A stretch of DNA of 64,000 nucleotides from Rhizobium phaseoli (GTDB taxonomy: Bacteria; Pseudomonadota; Alphaproteobacteria; Rhizobiales; Rhizobiaceae): the NCBI RefSeq assembly GCF_010668805.1, contig NZ_WUFT01000001.1, forward strand, positions 124,001-188,000, in the 5' to 3' direction. Below, in pieces: positions 8,750 through 18,223 of the stretch. The position numbers and the translations under genes are program-made. Numbering within the stretch: position 1 is the first letter of the stretch; the number at the start of each line of letters is the position of its first letter. The notes under the pieces are model-generated. The model saw nothing but the letters and a program-made list of their open reading frames with translations, was not told where the DNA came from and made no database searches.

Positions 8750-9799
8750 TCAATTCCCCGCCGGCTTGACGGTGATGCAGGCGCCGGCTTTGGCTTTTGC
8801 CGCGGCGGCGAGAAGCCGCATTTGCGGCCGCTCGGTACCCTTTCGCGGCTGAACGTTGAACGGCTCGTCGGCCGGCCACCAATCGCCCGCCGCCCAATAA
8901 GACCAGCCGAGCCAGGCGTCGCCATTATCGGACATGGTGGAATAGATCTCGGTCAGCCCGCTCATGCAGTCCTTGTCGGCAGCGGCGCCGAATTCGCCGA
9001 GAAAGCCGCGCTTGTGGTTCTTCTTCAGCCAGGCAGTGACGCCGGTGATCGCTTCGACCGCGGCGGTGGCACCCTCGCAGGTCGGATGGGTTCCGGAGGA
9101 ATCGACATCGAGATACTGGTGGACCTCATAGGCGTAGAAGTCGAGCGGATCGCGCACGGCGAGCATCACCGTGCCGTTGGCGCCGCCGATCACGTCCTTT
9201 TCCCAGCTTGCCGCGCCGCTCCAGGCGGTGCCCGGCACCAGGATGAGGTTGCGGGCGCCGACGGCGCGGATGCTGCGGATCGCCGCATTGGCGGCATCGA
9301 GCCAGTCCGTCGCCTTGATGTCGTGTGGCTCGTTCATCAGGCCGAAGAGCACACCATCCTGATTGGCGAATTCGACCGCGAGCCTTGCCCAGAAACCACC
9401 GAAGGCAGCATCCGTCGCCGGCGCCGTGCCGATCTGTACCTTGTCGTAATAGCCGAAATTATGCGGGTCGAGCAGCACGGCCATGCCGTGCTTGCGGATC
9501 ACCTCGACGGTATCCTTGATCCGCTTGAGCTCGTCCTCGTCGAGCCGCCCGCCGAGCGCCGGCTGCAGCCGCTCCCAGCGGAACGGCAACCGGATGATCG
9601 TCATGCCTTTTTTGGCGAAATAGCCGATCGTGTCTTCGCTGGGATAGGTATAATTGGTGCCGAAGATGCCGCCGCGCTCACCATATTCGCCGCCGGAAAG
9701 ATTGACGCCGCGAAAACAGGGCGCGTCGGCGGCAAGGGCCGGCGACGGGACGAGAGCGGCCGCAAGCAGCAGCGCCGTCAGATGTCGTCTCGTCCTCAT
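8750..9799 (-). CDS. Secreted glycoside hydrolase family 5 (endoglucanase-like)
   Basis: A GH5 (clan A) beta-glycanase of 349 residues. An arginine-rich signal peptide (MRTRRHLTALLLAAALVPSP, cut after ALA) precedes the barrel. The acid/base Glu157 lies in LMNEPHD and the nucleophile Glu269 in GFLGEFGA; LPFRWERLQ and DPHNFGYYD are also typical. Starting at 9799 gives a normal signal peptide and GAGGAT as binding site. As first gene of an operon with a polymerase and an acyltransferase, it probably trims the polymer made there, as other EPS loci encode their own glycanases. The true substrate is not certain. Confidence 0.88.
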   Translation of the reverse strand: MRTRRHLTALLLAAALVPSPALAADAPCFRGVNLSGGEYGERGGIFGTNYTYPSEDTIGYFAKKGMTIIRLPFRWERLQPALGGRLDEDELKRIKDTVEVIRKHGMAVLLDPHNFGYYDKVQIGTAPATDAAFGGFWARLAVEFANQDGVLFGLMNEPHDIKATDWLDAANAAIRSIRAVGARNLILVPGTAWSGAASWEKDVIGGANGTVMLAVRDPLDFYAYEVHQYLDVDSSGTHPTCEGATAAVEAITGVTAWLKKNHKRGFLGEFGAAADKDCMSGLTEIYSTMSDNGDAWLGWSYWAAGDWWPADEPFNVQPRKGTERPQMRLLAAAAKAKAGACITVKPAGN

Positions 9800-9934
9800 G
9801 GCTATCCTCGCAATCGCGGCAAATCGCAACATCGGTGTCGCTGAGATTATTTTAACGGTCCGTTAGCTAAGAATTTCTAAAGTCTCAGCACCTCGGCTTC
9901 AGTCTTTCACGCTGGGCGGGACACGAGTGCGCGT

Positions 9935-11572
9935 ATGAACCAGTATGACAGGAACAGGGTAAGCCGGCTCCCTGGCTGGCGCAGTTATGAGTCAACTCAG
10001 ACTGCGCCGGAAGGCGTGCGCATGCGCAGCCCCGTCGTCCGTCCGGACGATTTTGTGCCTCCGGTGCCCGAACCCGCCGCTCCTGCCCCCACCGCTCCTG
10101 CCTTTGTGCCGCCACCGGCACGTGTCGTGGAACCCCGCCAGTCCGAGCGCCCGGCGCCTTCGCCCCCGACCGCACCTTTGAAACAGCCGGCCGTGGGCGT
10201 GCCGTCGAACGCAGTGCCTGTGCCTGCCGCACCGCTTCTCGATCTCCGCTCCAGCGTCGCGGCGATCTGGAGCCGGCGGCTGGTCGTGCTTGGTCTGGCA
10301 CTGCTCGGCGCCGTTGCCGGCGGGGCGGCGGCGCCGTCCATCGGTCAGAAATTCACCGCCGTCAGCAGCCTCTATTTCGATCCGCGACAGATCGGCCTTG
10401 CCGACGCAAGCGGGCAATCGTCGGGGCCTTCGCCGGAAATGATTTCGACGCTAATCGACAGCCAGGTGCAGATCCTGACCTCGGGCAATGTGCTGCGCCG
10501 CGTCGTCGAAACCATGAAGCTTGACCAGGATCCGGAATTCACCGGCGGTCGCATCGATGGCGCCGCCGTCATCGGCACCCTGCAGAAGGCGCTGGTCATC
10601 ACCCGCCAGGCCAGCACCTATGTCGTTTCGCTTGCCGCAACGACCAATGATCCCGAAAAATCTGCAAGGCTTGCCAACCAGGTCATCACCTCCTTCAACG
10701 AGGAGGAGAACAGCGCCTCGAACGGCATCTACGAAAACACCTCCTCGACGCTCGACGGACGTCTCGACGATCTGCGCCAGAAGGTGCTGGGGGCCGAGCA
10801 GGCCGTCGAAACCTTCCGCGCCGACAACGACATGGCCGCCACCGAAGGCAATCTGATCTCCGATCAACGGCTCGTCTCGCTGAACACGCTGCTGGTGACG
10901 GCGCAGGAAAAGACCATTCAGGCGAAGGCCCGCGCCGATGCCGTCGCCAATCTCCGCGTCGAGGACATCGTCGCCGGCAATCAGGCGGAGGGCGGCGTCA
11001 CCTCGCCGCTGGTCAGCCTGCGCCAGCAATATGCCACCCAGGCCGCCGCCGTCGGCAGCCTCGAAAGCCAGATGGGCACGCGGCATCCGCGCCTGCAGGC
11101 GGCCCGCTCCTCGCTGCAAAGCATATCGGGCGAAATCAAGGGCGAATTGCAGCGTCTCGCCACCTCGGCAAAGGGCGAATACGAGCAGGCCAAGGCCGCC
11201 GAGGACAGCATCGCCAAGGAACTTGCCGTGCAGAAGGCGCTGCAGGCGAGCACCTCGGACAAGCAGGTGGAATTGAACGAATTGCAGCGCAAGGCGACGG
11301 CGGCGCGCGATATCTACGAGACGGTGCTGAAGCGCTCCAGCCAGACGAGCGAGGAGCAGAACCTCAACCAGAGCAACATTCGCGTCATCTCGCCGGCCGA
11401 GCCGCCTGTGAAGGCCGATGGCCCGGGAAAGAAGATCCTGCTGGTCGCCGGCGTCATCGGCGGTCTTTTCGCCGGTTTCGTCGTCGGTGCCGCGTTTGCG
11501 ATCCTCGCCGGCCTCTTCGGCCATCCGGTCATCAGAAGTTATTTCAGGAAATCGCCCGCCACAGCCGCTTGA
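9935..11572 (+). CDS. Polysaccharide co-polymerase (GumC/Wzz family), no kinase domain
   Basis: An inner-membrane chain-length regulator. After a proline-rich cytoplasmic N-terminus (residues 30-100, many PAP and PP pairs) come TM1 (about 112-135), a long periplasmic coiled-coil region rich in Q/A/E, and TM2 near the C-terminus (LLVAGVIGGLFAGFVVGAAF). It stops about 20 residues later, so the tyrosine-kinase domain of ExoP-type proteins is missing; no partner kinase is nearby. It diverges from the GH5-polymerase-acyltransferase operon and probably works with that polymerase. The ATG at 10022 has a better binding site (GGAAGG) and may be the true start. Confidence 0.85.
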   Translation: MNQYDRNRVSRLPGWRSYESTQTAPEGVRMRSPVVRPDDFVPPVPEPAAPAPTAPAFVPPPARVVEPRQSERPAPSPPTAPLKQPAVGVPSNAVPVPAAPLLDLRSSVAAIWSRRLVVLGLALLGAVAGGAAAPSIGQKFTAVSSLYFDPRQIGLADASGQSSGPSPEMISTLIDSQVQILTSGNVLRRVVETMKLDQDPEFTGGRIDGAAVIGTLQKALVITRQASTYVVSLAATTNDPEKSARLANQVITSFNEEENSASNGIYENTSSTLDGRLDDLRQKVLGAEQAVETFRADNDMAATEGNLISDQRLVSLNTLLVTAQEKTIQAKARADAVANLRVEDIVAGNQAEGGVTSPLVSLRQQYATQAAAVGSLESQMGTRHPRLQAARSSLQSISGEIKGELQRLATSAKGEYEQAKAAEDSIAKELAVQKALQASTSDKQVELNELQRKATAARDIYETVLKRSSQTSEEQNLNQSNIRVISPAEPPVKADGPGKKILLVAGVIGGLFAGFVVGAAFAILAGLFGHPVIRSYFRKSPATAA

Positions 11573-11631
11573 TGACGGTCCCCGGTTTTCCTACATCCTG
11601 TGAGTGCCCTACTGCCGGCAGGAGAATTCCC

Positions 11632-11964
11632 ATGCGGCCTATGATGATGCTTCTAATGTCGCTCGTTGCCGTGTCCAGCCTGGCGCCCGCATCCGCCTTT
11701 GCCGTCGACTGGACGAAATCGCTCGATTCCGGCGTTCAGCCGCTCTATCCCTACAAGGGCCTGCCCGGCGTCAAGGCGCAGCCGGACAAGAAAGAGGAAG
11801 AATCCTATAATTGCCGCACCGAAACCGTCCAGATCCGCCGCCGCTACGACGAGATCTTCCGCTCGGGCGGCATGCCAACGCTGATGTATGTCTGCGAACG
11901 CGACGGCTTCGTCACCATGGACGACAAGGTTCCGCTGCGCGGCCACTATCAGCCGGTGCGGTGA
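11632..11964 (+). CDS. Small secreted hypothetical protein (110 aa)
   Basis: The ATG at 11632 has CAGGAG 7 bases upstream. Residues 1-23 form a clear signal peptide (MRPMMMLLMSLVAVSSLAPA, cut after SAFA). The mature part has two cysteines (NCRTE and VCERD) that could form a disulphide, and an RRRYDEIFRSGG stretch. It follows the co-polymerase gene by 59 bases on the same strand. I do not recognise the family; a periplasmic location is all that can be supported. Confidence 0.7.
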   Translation: MRPMMMLLMSLVAVSSLAPASAFAVDWTKSLDSGVQPLYPYKGLPGVKAQPDKKEEESYNCRTETVQIRRRYDEIFRSGGMPTLMYVCERDGFVTMDDKVPLRGHYQPVR

Positions 11965-11994
11965 GAGCCGAAAGCGGACAGCGTCTCCGCCCCA

Positions 11995-12687
11995 TCAGGC
12001 AGCTGTTATTGAGATCTTGTCGGTCCGGCCACCGATCTGAGCTCCGATATAGAGGTTTTCGTAACATTTCGCCGGAAAGCCCGTCTGTCGCATATGAAAT
12101 GCCGTCCGGTCGATGTCGTAGTCGACACGGTGCAGGCCGATGACATCGCCGGCGAGCGTAGCGAAGGCGGCGCGTGGGTCGCCATCGCGCGGTTGCCCGA
12201 CGGCGCCAGGATTGCAGAATCGTTTCCCGCCCAGTTCGAGCAATGCCTGGACATGGGTATGGCCAGCAAAAAGGATCGATGCTTCGTCCGGAAGATCGTC
12301 GAGCCCGATTTCATAGAGATATTGGTCGATCGGATCCTTCATACCGCCGTGGTAGAAATGGATCGGACCGTCGGCGATGAAACTCATCGAAGTCGCCAGC
12401 CAGGAGACCTGCTCCGGCGAAATGATCGTTCTCTGATAGTCGGTGATATCCGAAACCAGTTTCGACCGCGGGCATCCCTCGCCGCTGACAATGTAGTGGT
12501 CGTGATTTCCCAAGATGTTGACGATCCCGCGGGCACGCAGCAGATCGATACATTCGCCCGGCTGCGCGTAGTAACCCACGACATCGCCGAGCGATATGAT
12601 TCGGCGGCATCCAAGCGCATCAATGCGCTCCAGCACCGCCTCTAGGGCCGGCAGGTTGCCGTGAATATCGGAAATGATCGCGATCAT
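11995..12687 (-). CDS. Calcineurin-like metallophosphoesterase
   Basis: All metal ligands of the YfcE/MJ0936-type metallophosphoesterases are present in 230 residues: SDIHGN (Asp7, His9), LGDVVGYY, GNHDHYI, and FAGHTHVQ near the C-terminal third. Such enzymes hydrolyse phosphomonoesters, phosphodiesters or nucleotide sugars in the cytoplasm. The start overlaps the ATP-grasp stop by 4 bases (ATGA), so it is the last gene of a coupled set of glycan-modification genes and may release a phosphate or nucleotide intermediate. The substrate is unknown. Confidence 0.85.
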   Translation of the reverse strand: MIAIISDIHGNLPALEAVLERIDALGCRRIISLGDVVGYYAQPGECIDLLRARGIVNILGNHDHYIVSGEGCPRSKLVSDITDYQRTIISPEQVSWLATSMSFIADGPIHFYHGGMKDPIDQYLYEIGLDDLPDEASILFAGHTHVQALLELGGKRFCNPGAVGQPRDGDPRAAFATLAGDVIGLHRVDYDIDRTAFHMRQTGFPAKCYENLYIGAQIGGRTDKISITAA

Positions 12688-13676
12688 GTCACCACATAGT
12701 CTTCATAGTAGCGCCAGCCGCGGCCCGGGCGGATTTCCGGCGCTGCGGGCCGCTTGCCCCAAAGAAAAAGCTCTACGGCCATAAGGGCCTCGTTGTAGCC
12801 GAAAGCGGTGCGCAAGGACGTACTGCTGGAAAACCGGGGATTGATTTCGAGAAGATAGGGGATCTCGCCATCCATGCGGAATTGATAGTTTGTCGGTCCC
12901 AGCGGCTTGAAAAGGCCGGCAATCGTCTCGACCGTCTTGGCCAGCACCGGATGCTCGACGACTTCGGCATATTGCGTATTGCCGGCAACGGACAGCTTGC
13001 GACGGAAAATGATCGGCGACAGGCTGGTGCCGTCGCCGAAGCCGAAGGCGCCGACCGTAAATTCCGTGTCGTCGCTGCCGACGAATTTCTGGATCAGAAA
13101 ATCGTCGCTGCTTTTCCGGCTCCAGTAGGAAAAATCATGCTCGTCCCGAAGAACGGCGATGCCGCGCGATCCGTTTCCGCGCCGCGGTTTCAAAAGCAGG
13201 GGAGGAGCGCCAAGGCGATCGATCGCATCCTGCCAGTCTGCGCTCAGGCAACTGGGTATGGCCGACAGGCCCAGGCGCTGCAGCGCTTCGCCGAAATCCC
13301 ATTTGTCCTGCGCAAGTTCGATCAGATCGGGGTTGTTCAGTACGACCCGAGCGTCTGTCCCTTGGGTCAAGACCCGATTTCGATTGAAGAACAGGACGTC
13401 CGACTCCAGCCCTGGAAATACCAGATCGACGTTTTCTCGGATCAGGAGATTTTTCCAGAAGTCGAAATAGTCGGGGCTTTCTTCGCTGCGTGGCGGCTTG
13501 GCGAAGAAGTCGTCGCACCAGTAGCGGCCGATACCGTGCGCATCCCGATCGACGCCGATGATCCGGACAGAGTGCCCGGATTTCCGGAGGGAGCTGGCAA
13601 TTCCTTGCCCGATGATGGCACCGACCGCGGTAACGACGACGGTGATGGGAGTTGTCTTCATGCCTGCTGCCGTCAC
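12684..13676 (-). CDS. ATP-grasp family ligase (carbamoyl-phosphate-synthase-like)
   Basis: The protein has a Rossmann-like preATP-grasp domain (VVVTAVGAIIGQGIASSLRK), a phosphate-binding segment LLLKPRRGNGSRGIAVL, and the magnesium-binding YLLEINPRFSSST. ATP-grasp enzymes join a carboxylate, activated as acyl phosphate, to an amine or thiol. In a surface-sugar cluster the likely job is attaching an amino acid or similar group to an amino or uronic sugar, which is inference. It is coupled by GTGA to the preceding SDR gene and by ATGA to the following phosphoesterase gene. An alternative ATG lies at 13661. Confidence 0.8.
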   Translation of the reverse strand: MTAAGMKTTPITVVVTAVGAIIGQGIASSLRKSGHSVRIIGVDRDAHGIGRYWCDDFFAKPPRSEESPDYFDFWKNLLIRENVDLVFPGLESDVLFFNRNRVLTQGTDARVVLNNPDLIELAQDKWDFGEALQRLGLSAIPSCLSADWQDAIDRLGAPPLLLKPRRGNGSRGIAVLRDEHDFSYWSRKSSDDFLIQKFVGSDDTEFTVGAFGFGDGTSLSPIIFRRKLSVAGNTQYAEVVEHPVLAKTVETIAGLFKPLGPTNYQFRMDGEIPYLLEINPRFSSSTSLRTAFGYNEALMAVELFLWGKRPAAPEIRPGRGWRYYEDYVVT

Positions 13677-14548
13677 GTTAGATCCATGGGGCCGAAGGCT
13701 TTCGCGGTCCCCGCATTCCGTATCATCTCAATGCCGTCTTTCATCGTGATCGAGGGCAACAAGTTCAGCTGGCTGAACGCCTGTGCTCCATCGGGGAAGT
13801 TTATCTTACGGAACGGCGCTTTTTCCGGCGCGTCGATGACATTGCCGCCAATACCGAAGGTGTCGTAAGCGACCACGGCGATTTCATCTGAGTTCATCGC
13901 TTCCGGATGGGAGATATTCAATATGCCTCTAACCTCAGTATGGCCGGCGCGGATCATCAAATCGGCGGCATCCCTGACGTGAATGAAGTTTCGGATACCG
14001 AGCGACCGGGGCATGCGGATATTTTCGCCGCGCGAGGCGTAGGCGATGATCCGACCGAACCAAGCCTGGTGGCTGCAGCAGCGTCCCTCCGTATCGTAGA
14101 TCTGCGGAAAACGCAGGCTGCAAAACCGAAAACCCTGCTTTTGCGCCGCCCAGGCGAAGACTTGTTCCGCGAGACCCTTGGTCAGACCGTAGGATGTGAA
14201 ATTGCCTGGATCCAAGATCTCGTCGGAAGAGGCCGAGCCTGCATAAACAAGAACGCTGGCGCCGAGCTCCTTGACCAGCTGCGCGACATCAACAGCGCTG
14301 GCAGTATTGACGTCGAAATTCTGTCTGCGCCCCTTGTCACCGTCGCCTGCAAAACTCGCCGCGCAGTGGAAGACGATATCGGCAGAGAGCCCCTCCGGCA
14401 CCTTGGCCTCGGAGGCGCCGAGATCGAGGACGATATCGTCCGCCGCCGATCGTCCCGCTGTCAATATCTTGATATCGAGCGCCCGCAGCCGCTCGATAAT
14501 TTGGCTTCCTAGCATCGACCGCGGACCGATGACGAGGGCTGTCGTCAT
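13673..14548 (-). CDS. NAD-dependent epimerase/dehydratase (SDR, sugar-type)
   Basis: An extended SDR of 291 residues. The nucleotide-binding loop is degenerate (LVIGPRSMLGSQIIERL), while the catalytic Tyr and Lys are present in SYGLTKGLAEQ. Sequence around RFPQIYDTEGRCC and IRNFIHVRDAADLMI follows dTDP-4-dehydrorhamnose-reductase-like members. It probably reduces or epimerises a nucleotide sugar. The start at 14548 overlaps the methyltransferase stop by 4 bases (ATGA); the frame is open further upstream but without signals. Confidence 0.8.
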   Translation of the reverse strand: MTTALVIGPRSMLGSQIIERLRALDIKILTAGRSAADDIVLDLGASEAKVPEGLSADIVFHCAASFAGDGDKGRRQNFDVNTASAVDVAQLVKELGASVLVYAGSASSDEILDPGNFTSYGLTKGLAEQVFAWAAQKQGFRFCSLRFPQIYDTEGRCCSHQAWFGRIIAYASRGENIRMPRSLGIRNFIHVRDAADLMIRAGHTEVRGILNISHPEAMNSDEIAVVAYDTFGIGGNVIDAPEKAPFRKINFPDGAQAFSQLNLLPSITMKDGIEMIRNAGTAKAFGPMDLT

Positions 14549-15276
14549 GCCGCTTCGGCTTCCATCAGCAAAGCAACGCAAAGATCGGGAAATTCGATGC
14601 CGACGCGCAGCATCGCTTCGAGGTTTTCCTGGAAATCCGGCAGTGTCTTGAGAACGCCGAGCGGAAGCGGCTTGAGATAGATCCCTTCCTGGTAGGTCAT
14701 CGAATAGCCGTGACGTTCCAGTTCCTGCTGGAACGTATCGCGGCAATATTGCCGACGGTGCCCAAGTGCCAGATCGTTCGCATTCAGACTGTAGATGTCG
14801 TCGATCTTGCCGAGCTCGACCCCGAGTCTCCGGTTCATCGACTTTGCGTTCGGAACTGCTGCAAAGAGCCTGCCGTCCGGCGTCAGGAATTTTCTGAACC
14901 GGTCGAGAACCACGCCCGGATCCTCGACGTGCTCGAGAACAAAGCCCATGACGATGGTGTCGAAGCGTTCTTCCGTATCGAAGTCCTCGAAGTAGGAGAA
15001 GACGACCTCGCCGGAGAAGTCAGGGCTTTTCTCGTTGAAGAGATCGATGACGACCTGAGAGCCCTCAATGATGACGTGGCGGTCGCAGGCAGCGTTGAAG
15101 ATGCCAGGCGTGTATCCATGCCCAATGCCCAATTCCAGCAGCGAGCCGCAATGGCCGAAGCGCTTGATGATCCGCTCGGGGTACCAGTTGAGGATGAGAT
15201 CGTTCTCGATCGCCGTTGCACCGTTCGGACGATACTCTGACGTTACCGCATCGAGGTTTATGGCTGCTGCTGTCAT
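14545..15276 (-). CDS. Class I SAM-dependent methyltransferase
   Basis: A 243-residue Rossmann methyltransferase. The SAM-binding motif I is LLELGIGHGYTPG, followed by the acidic IIEGS at the end of beta-2 and GFVLEHVEDPGVVLDRF, a standard motif IV region. The ATG at 15276 has AAGGA upstream. It begins a new transcription segment after a 132-base gap and is coupled by ATGA to the SDR gene. Acceptor unknown: sugar hydroxyl, amino group or carboxylate are all possible. Confidence 0.82.
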   Translation of the reverse strand: MTAAAINLDAVTSEYRPNGATAIENDLILNWYPERIIKRFGHCGSLLELGIGHGYTPGIFNAACDRHVIIEGSQVVIDLFNEKSPDFSGEVVFSYFEDFDTEERFDTIVMGFVLEHVEDPGVVLDRFRKFLTPDGRLFAAVPNAKSMNRRLGVELGKIDDIYSLNANDLALGHRRQYCRDTFQQELERHGYSMTYQEGIYLKPLPLGVLKTLPDFQENLEAMLRVGIEFPDLCVALLMEAEAA

Positions 15277-15408
15277 TGTGCAAATTCCTTCGAGTCGATG
15301 GTTCCCGAACGCACCGATATGGTCCCTTCGGTTCCGAAGTTGGCGACGACGATCGTCCGGCTCATGGACATTTTTATAGGATTCCATGCTTGCTGGTAGC
15401 TGTGCACC

Positions 15409-16566
15409 CTAGCCGTCAATCCAGACGAGGTTCAGTCCGGGGCGATGCAGGCTCGGCTGCTGTGCTATGGCAGCCCTTGCTTTTAACGGATTGAGCCCGA
15501 CAAAAACCACGTCGACATCGTCTGCGAGGGTTGCAGGTGCAATGACCGGCTTTCCGAAATGGCTGGTACCTTGCAGGTTGGGATTCTGGTCGAGGAAGAC
15601 GCTGAGAGCGACATCGCTTTCCACCCGGCTACAGATCCAGCTTCCGTAAAAGCCTGATCCGTAAATTGCCGCGCGGCGACCGGCAAACTCCTTCGCTGCC
15701 TCGTTGAGCCGAATGGCGGCTTGTTTCCAGAAAGCACAAATCTCCCTGGCCTTGTCCGTTGCCGTAGCGATCTCGGCCCTGTCGATGGTCAGCGGAACAG
15801 AATCGTCTGCACGTTTCGCAATGACGAAGAATGCGCCCGGAAAAACCTCCGTGTCGATCGTATCGACACGGAAGCCGGCCAAGCTGAAGGCCCGCTTGAA
15901 CGATGGGATGCTGAAATGGTTGAGGTGATCGGCAACCGCCATGTCCCCCGGATTGGCGGCGACGTCGGGCATGGACAGGAGAAGACGCCCTTCGGGGGCG
16001 AGGAGATCATGCAGCGCCTTGAGAAAGGCGACCGGCTCGGGCACATGCTCAATCACGAAATGGCTCATGATCGCCTGGAAGCGACCAACCCATTCGGCCG
16101 GTATTGTATAGGATGCCTGATCTTCCGGTGCGACCCATCCCTGCCAGGCGGGCCTGTAGTCGGCGCTGACGTCGAAGACGTGCGGCCGAAGATCTGGTCG
16201 TGCCTTATGCATCTTGCGCAAGGTCGTCGATTTCGCCGCGCCATAATCGAGAATGGTGGCGCCTTGCGGCAGGTCGAGCAGGCGCAGGCTCACGGCTGCC
16301 TGATGGTCGGTGCGGTAGATCGGCTGATTGTCCGCACCGATGGCGAAAATCTGGTCGTGATCGTCCGACTCCATCGATATCTGGTAGGACGTATCGTAGA
16401 AGGCCTTGATATCGGGCAGATCGCCGGATTGCGCATGCCCGCATTCATCGCAAACGAAGGCGAGCGTCGGAATATCGACGAACGCCATGGTCGTTGTGAG
16501 CGCCGGCGCCGACGCCTCATATGAGGCTTCGGCAATATGCGACCCGCAGACGCGGCACGCTGTCAT
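15409..16566 (-). CDS. Methyltransferase with N-terminal zinc-finger and C-terminal Rossmann domain
   Basis: The N-terminus holds a four-cysteine zinc motif (CRVCG and CDECG), the middle a SAM domain (TILDYGAAKSTTLRK, SHFVIEHVPEP), and the C-terminus a second nucleotide-binding-like domain (RRAAIYGSGFYGSWICSR). This is the layout of sugar C-methyltransferases, but it is diverged from the two clearer copies at 22062 and 29603 and may act on another atom. At 385 residues it is slightly shorter than those. It overlaps the PhyH gene by 4 bases. Confidence 0.75.
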   Translation of the reverse strand: MTACRVCGSHIAEASYEASAPALTTTMAFVDIPTLAFVCDECGHAQSGDLPDIKAFYDTSYQISMESDDHDQIFAIGADNQPIYRTDHQAAVSLRLLDLPQGATILDYGAAKSTTLRKMHKARPDLRPHVFDVSADYRPAWQGWVAPEDQASYTIPAEWVGRFQAIMSHFVIEHVPEPVAFLKALHDLLAPEGRLLLSMPDVAANPGDMAVADHLNHFSIPSFKRAFSLAGFRVDTIDTEVFPGAFFVIAKRADDSVPLTIDRAEIATATDKAREICAFWKQAAIRLNEAAKEFAGRRAAIYGSGFYGSWICSRVESDVALSVFLDQNPNLQGTSHFGKPVIAPATLADDVDVVFVGLNPLKARAAIAQQPSLHRPGLNLVWIDG

Positions 16567-17423
16567 ATGGTGTTCTCCCCATCGGTCACCAGTTCCGGGA
16601 GGATCTTGCTGAAATCGACGCCGGCGGCGAAGGAGCCGCACCATCCGATGCGGACGCCGAGCGGTTCGGCAAAATTGAAATACCGGAACTGAATGCTCCA
16701 CCGCGGCGTCTTCGAAACGTTATGCCCACCCTGATGCATTGTCAGGAAGTCCATCAGAATGAGGTCGCCCGGTTCGGGAAGCGGTGCGACGACGTTATAT
16801 TTTGCCAGGCGTTCGTCGACGCGATCCATGAACAGCGCATAGGCGCCGGTCTTTCCAAGACCTGCGTCATCGCGATAGACAGGGATCAGGCCCTCGGCAT
16901 GGGAGCCTTCGGCGATCTGCACCGGGCCCATGTCCGGGGTAACCGGCAGCAGCGGCGTCCAGAAGACGATACCATCAAGGCTTCTCAGCTGGCCGGGAAA
17001 TTCCTGGTGCCATTGCGCGCGGAATTTCTCTTCGCCGGGATTGTCGATGCGGATGCCGTAACCGCCGGCAGCGATGCCGGGGACGGAACCGGGCCGCAGA
17101 TCTTCGAATACCGCAACATTTTTCGCTTTGGTGACGAGCCGCATGAAGGCCGGGATCTGCTTCACCGCATCATAGACTTCGCCGCCCCACGAACGGTTCT
17201 GGGCGATCAGCTTCGGATAGGCGATCGTCATGGCCTCATGCGTGGTTTCGGTCGGAGCGTCGACGCCGTACTTTCTGCAGAGGGTTTCGACGATCTTGCG
17301 AATACCTTCCTGGATAGGCGCGATATCGGCGGCCGGATCGTAGAAGCCGCGTATGACGAGGTAACCGTTGCTGTCGAATTCAGCGCGCAGGCTGTCCGTG
17401 AACTTCGGGTTTGCGTTGGTCAT
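16563..17423 (-). CDS. Phytanoyl-CoA dioxygenase (PhyH) family oxygenase
   Basis: An Fe(II)/2-oxoglutarate-dependent oxygenase of 286 residues. Family marks are GYLVIRGFYD near the N-terminus, WHQEFPGQL (an HxE version of the HxD iron-binding pair), GPVQIAEGSHAEG, and the distal HQGGHN with an arginine further on (PRWSIQFRY). It would hydroxylate a carbon of a sugar or acyl substituent. It is coupled by ATGA to WbqC upstream and to the methyltransferase downstream, suggesting hydroxylation followed by methylation. Substrate unknown. Confidence 0.82.
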   Translation of the reverse strand: MTNANPKFTDSLRAEFDSNGYLVIRGFYDPAADIAPIQEGIRKIVETLCRKYGVDAPTETTHEAMTIAYPKLIAQNRSWGGEVYDAVKQIPAFMRLVTKAKNVAVFEDLRPGSVPGIAAGGYGIRIDNPGEEKFRAQWHQEFPGQLRSLDGIVFWTPLLPVTPDMGPVQIAEGSHAEGLIPVYRDDAGLGKTGAYALFMDRVDERLAKYNVVAPLPEPGDLILMDFLTMHQGGHNVSKTPRWSIQFRYFNFAEPLGVRIGWCGSFAAGVDFSKILPELVTDGENTI

Positions 17424-18145
17424 GATGTTACCGTTTCCTCCTTCAGGAAGCCTTGCCACGCCACGGTGGCCGGGATGAGACAGTTATGTGCCTCCGGACC
17501 CATTCGGGCGATTAGATCGAGTACAGAAACATAGGGGGTGAACGAGCCTCCGGGTTGTGGCCAGGGGGTGCGGCTGTAATCCATGTAGTCCACCTGCACG
17601 CCAGCTCGTTCGAAGGCTTTGTGATCCATATAGTTCGACGCGCCATGGCCGGTGAGATAGCGATTGCCGCCGGCCTTCAGAACGATGTCGAGCACGCGCT
17701 GCCAGGAAGTGCCCTCGACGCCCATATTGCTGGTTCTTTCGACCGTCCGGTTCGCACCGATGCCGAGATACCGGGCTGGCTCCTCGATGCTGGCGATCAG
17801 CAGCTTCGGCAGGGAGGAATGGCTGTAGACGCTGTCGAAGATCGAGAGAGCATCATCGATGAAGGGTGCGCCAAGCAGCGACTGACGCAGCAGCGCGCGA
17901 TGGCTCGCCTTCCAGTCCTCGCCTGCCGCTGCGAGCTCGGAGATCTTCTGGAAGCTGCCTTTGCCGGCAAGCGGGATCGTCATCCAGCAGCGATCGTTGC
18001 CGCGCAGAAGCTGGATGCGGTTGGTGAAGCTGCCTTTCGAAAACTGCGTATCGTCGAGATAGACATAGCTGTCGGCGATCATGAGCTGTTCGAAGAAGCC
18101 CGGCCAGGGAAACAGCATCGGTTGCGTAATGACGACGGCAGTCAT
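17420..18145 (-). CDS. WbqC-like family protein
   Basis: The N-terminus (MTAVVITQPMLFPWPGFFEQ), followed by DDTQFSKGSFTNRIQL, is typical of WbqC-like proteins found in O-antigen and capsule clusters. The biochemical role of the family is not well fixed; members are thought to act on amino sugars. Length, 241 residues, is normal. It overlaps the PhyH gene by 4 bases and lies 78 bases downstream of the CmcI-like gene. Confidence 0.85.
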   Translation of the reverse strand: MTAVVITQPMLFPWPGFFEQLMIADSYVYLDDTQFSKGSFTNRIQLLRGNDRCWMTIPLAGKGSFQKISELAAAGEDWKASHRALLRQSLLGAPFIDDALSIFDSVYSHSSLPKLLIASIEEPARYLGIGANRTVERTSNMGVEGTSWQRVLDIVLKAGGNRYLTGHGASNYMDHKAFERAGVQVDYMDYSRTPWPQPGGSFTPYVSVLDLIARMGPEAHNCLIPATVAWQGFLKEETVTS

Positions 18146-18223
18146 GTTACACGTTCTCCAGTCGCGGCTCAGGTCGCATCACGTCGCGCGTCATGCCACC
18201 AGCCACACGGCGGTGGCGCTCCG

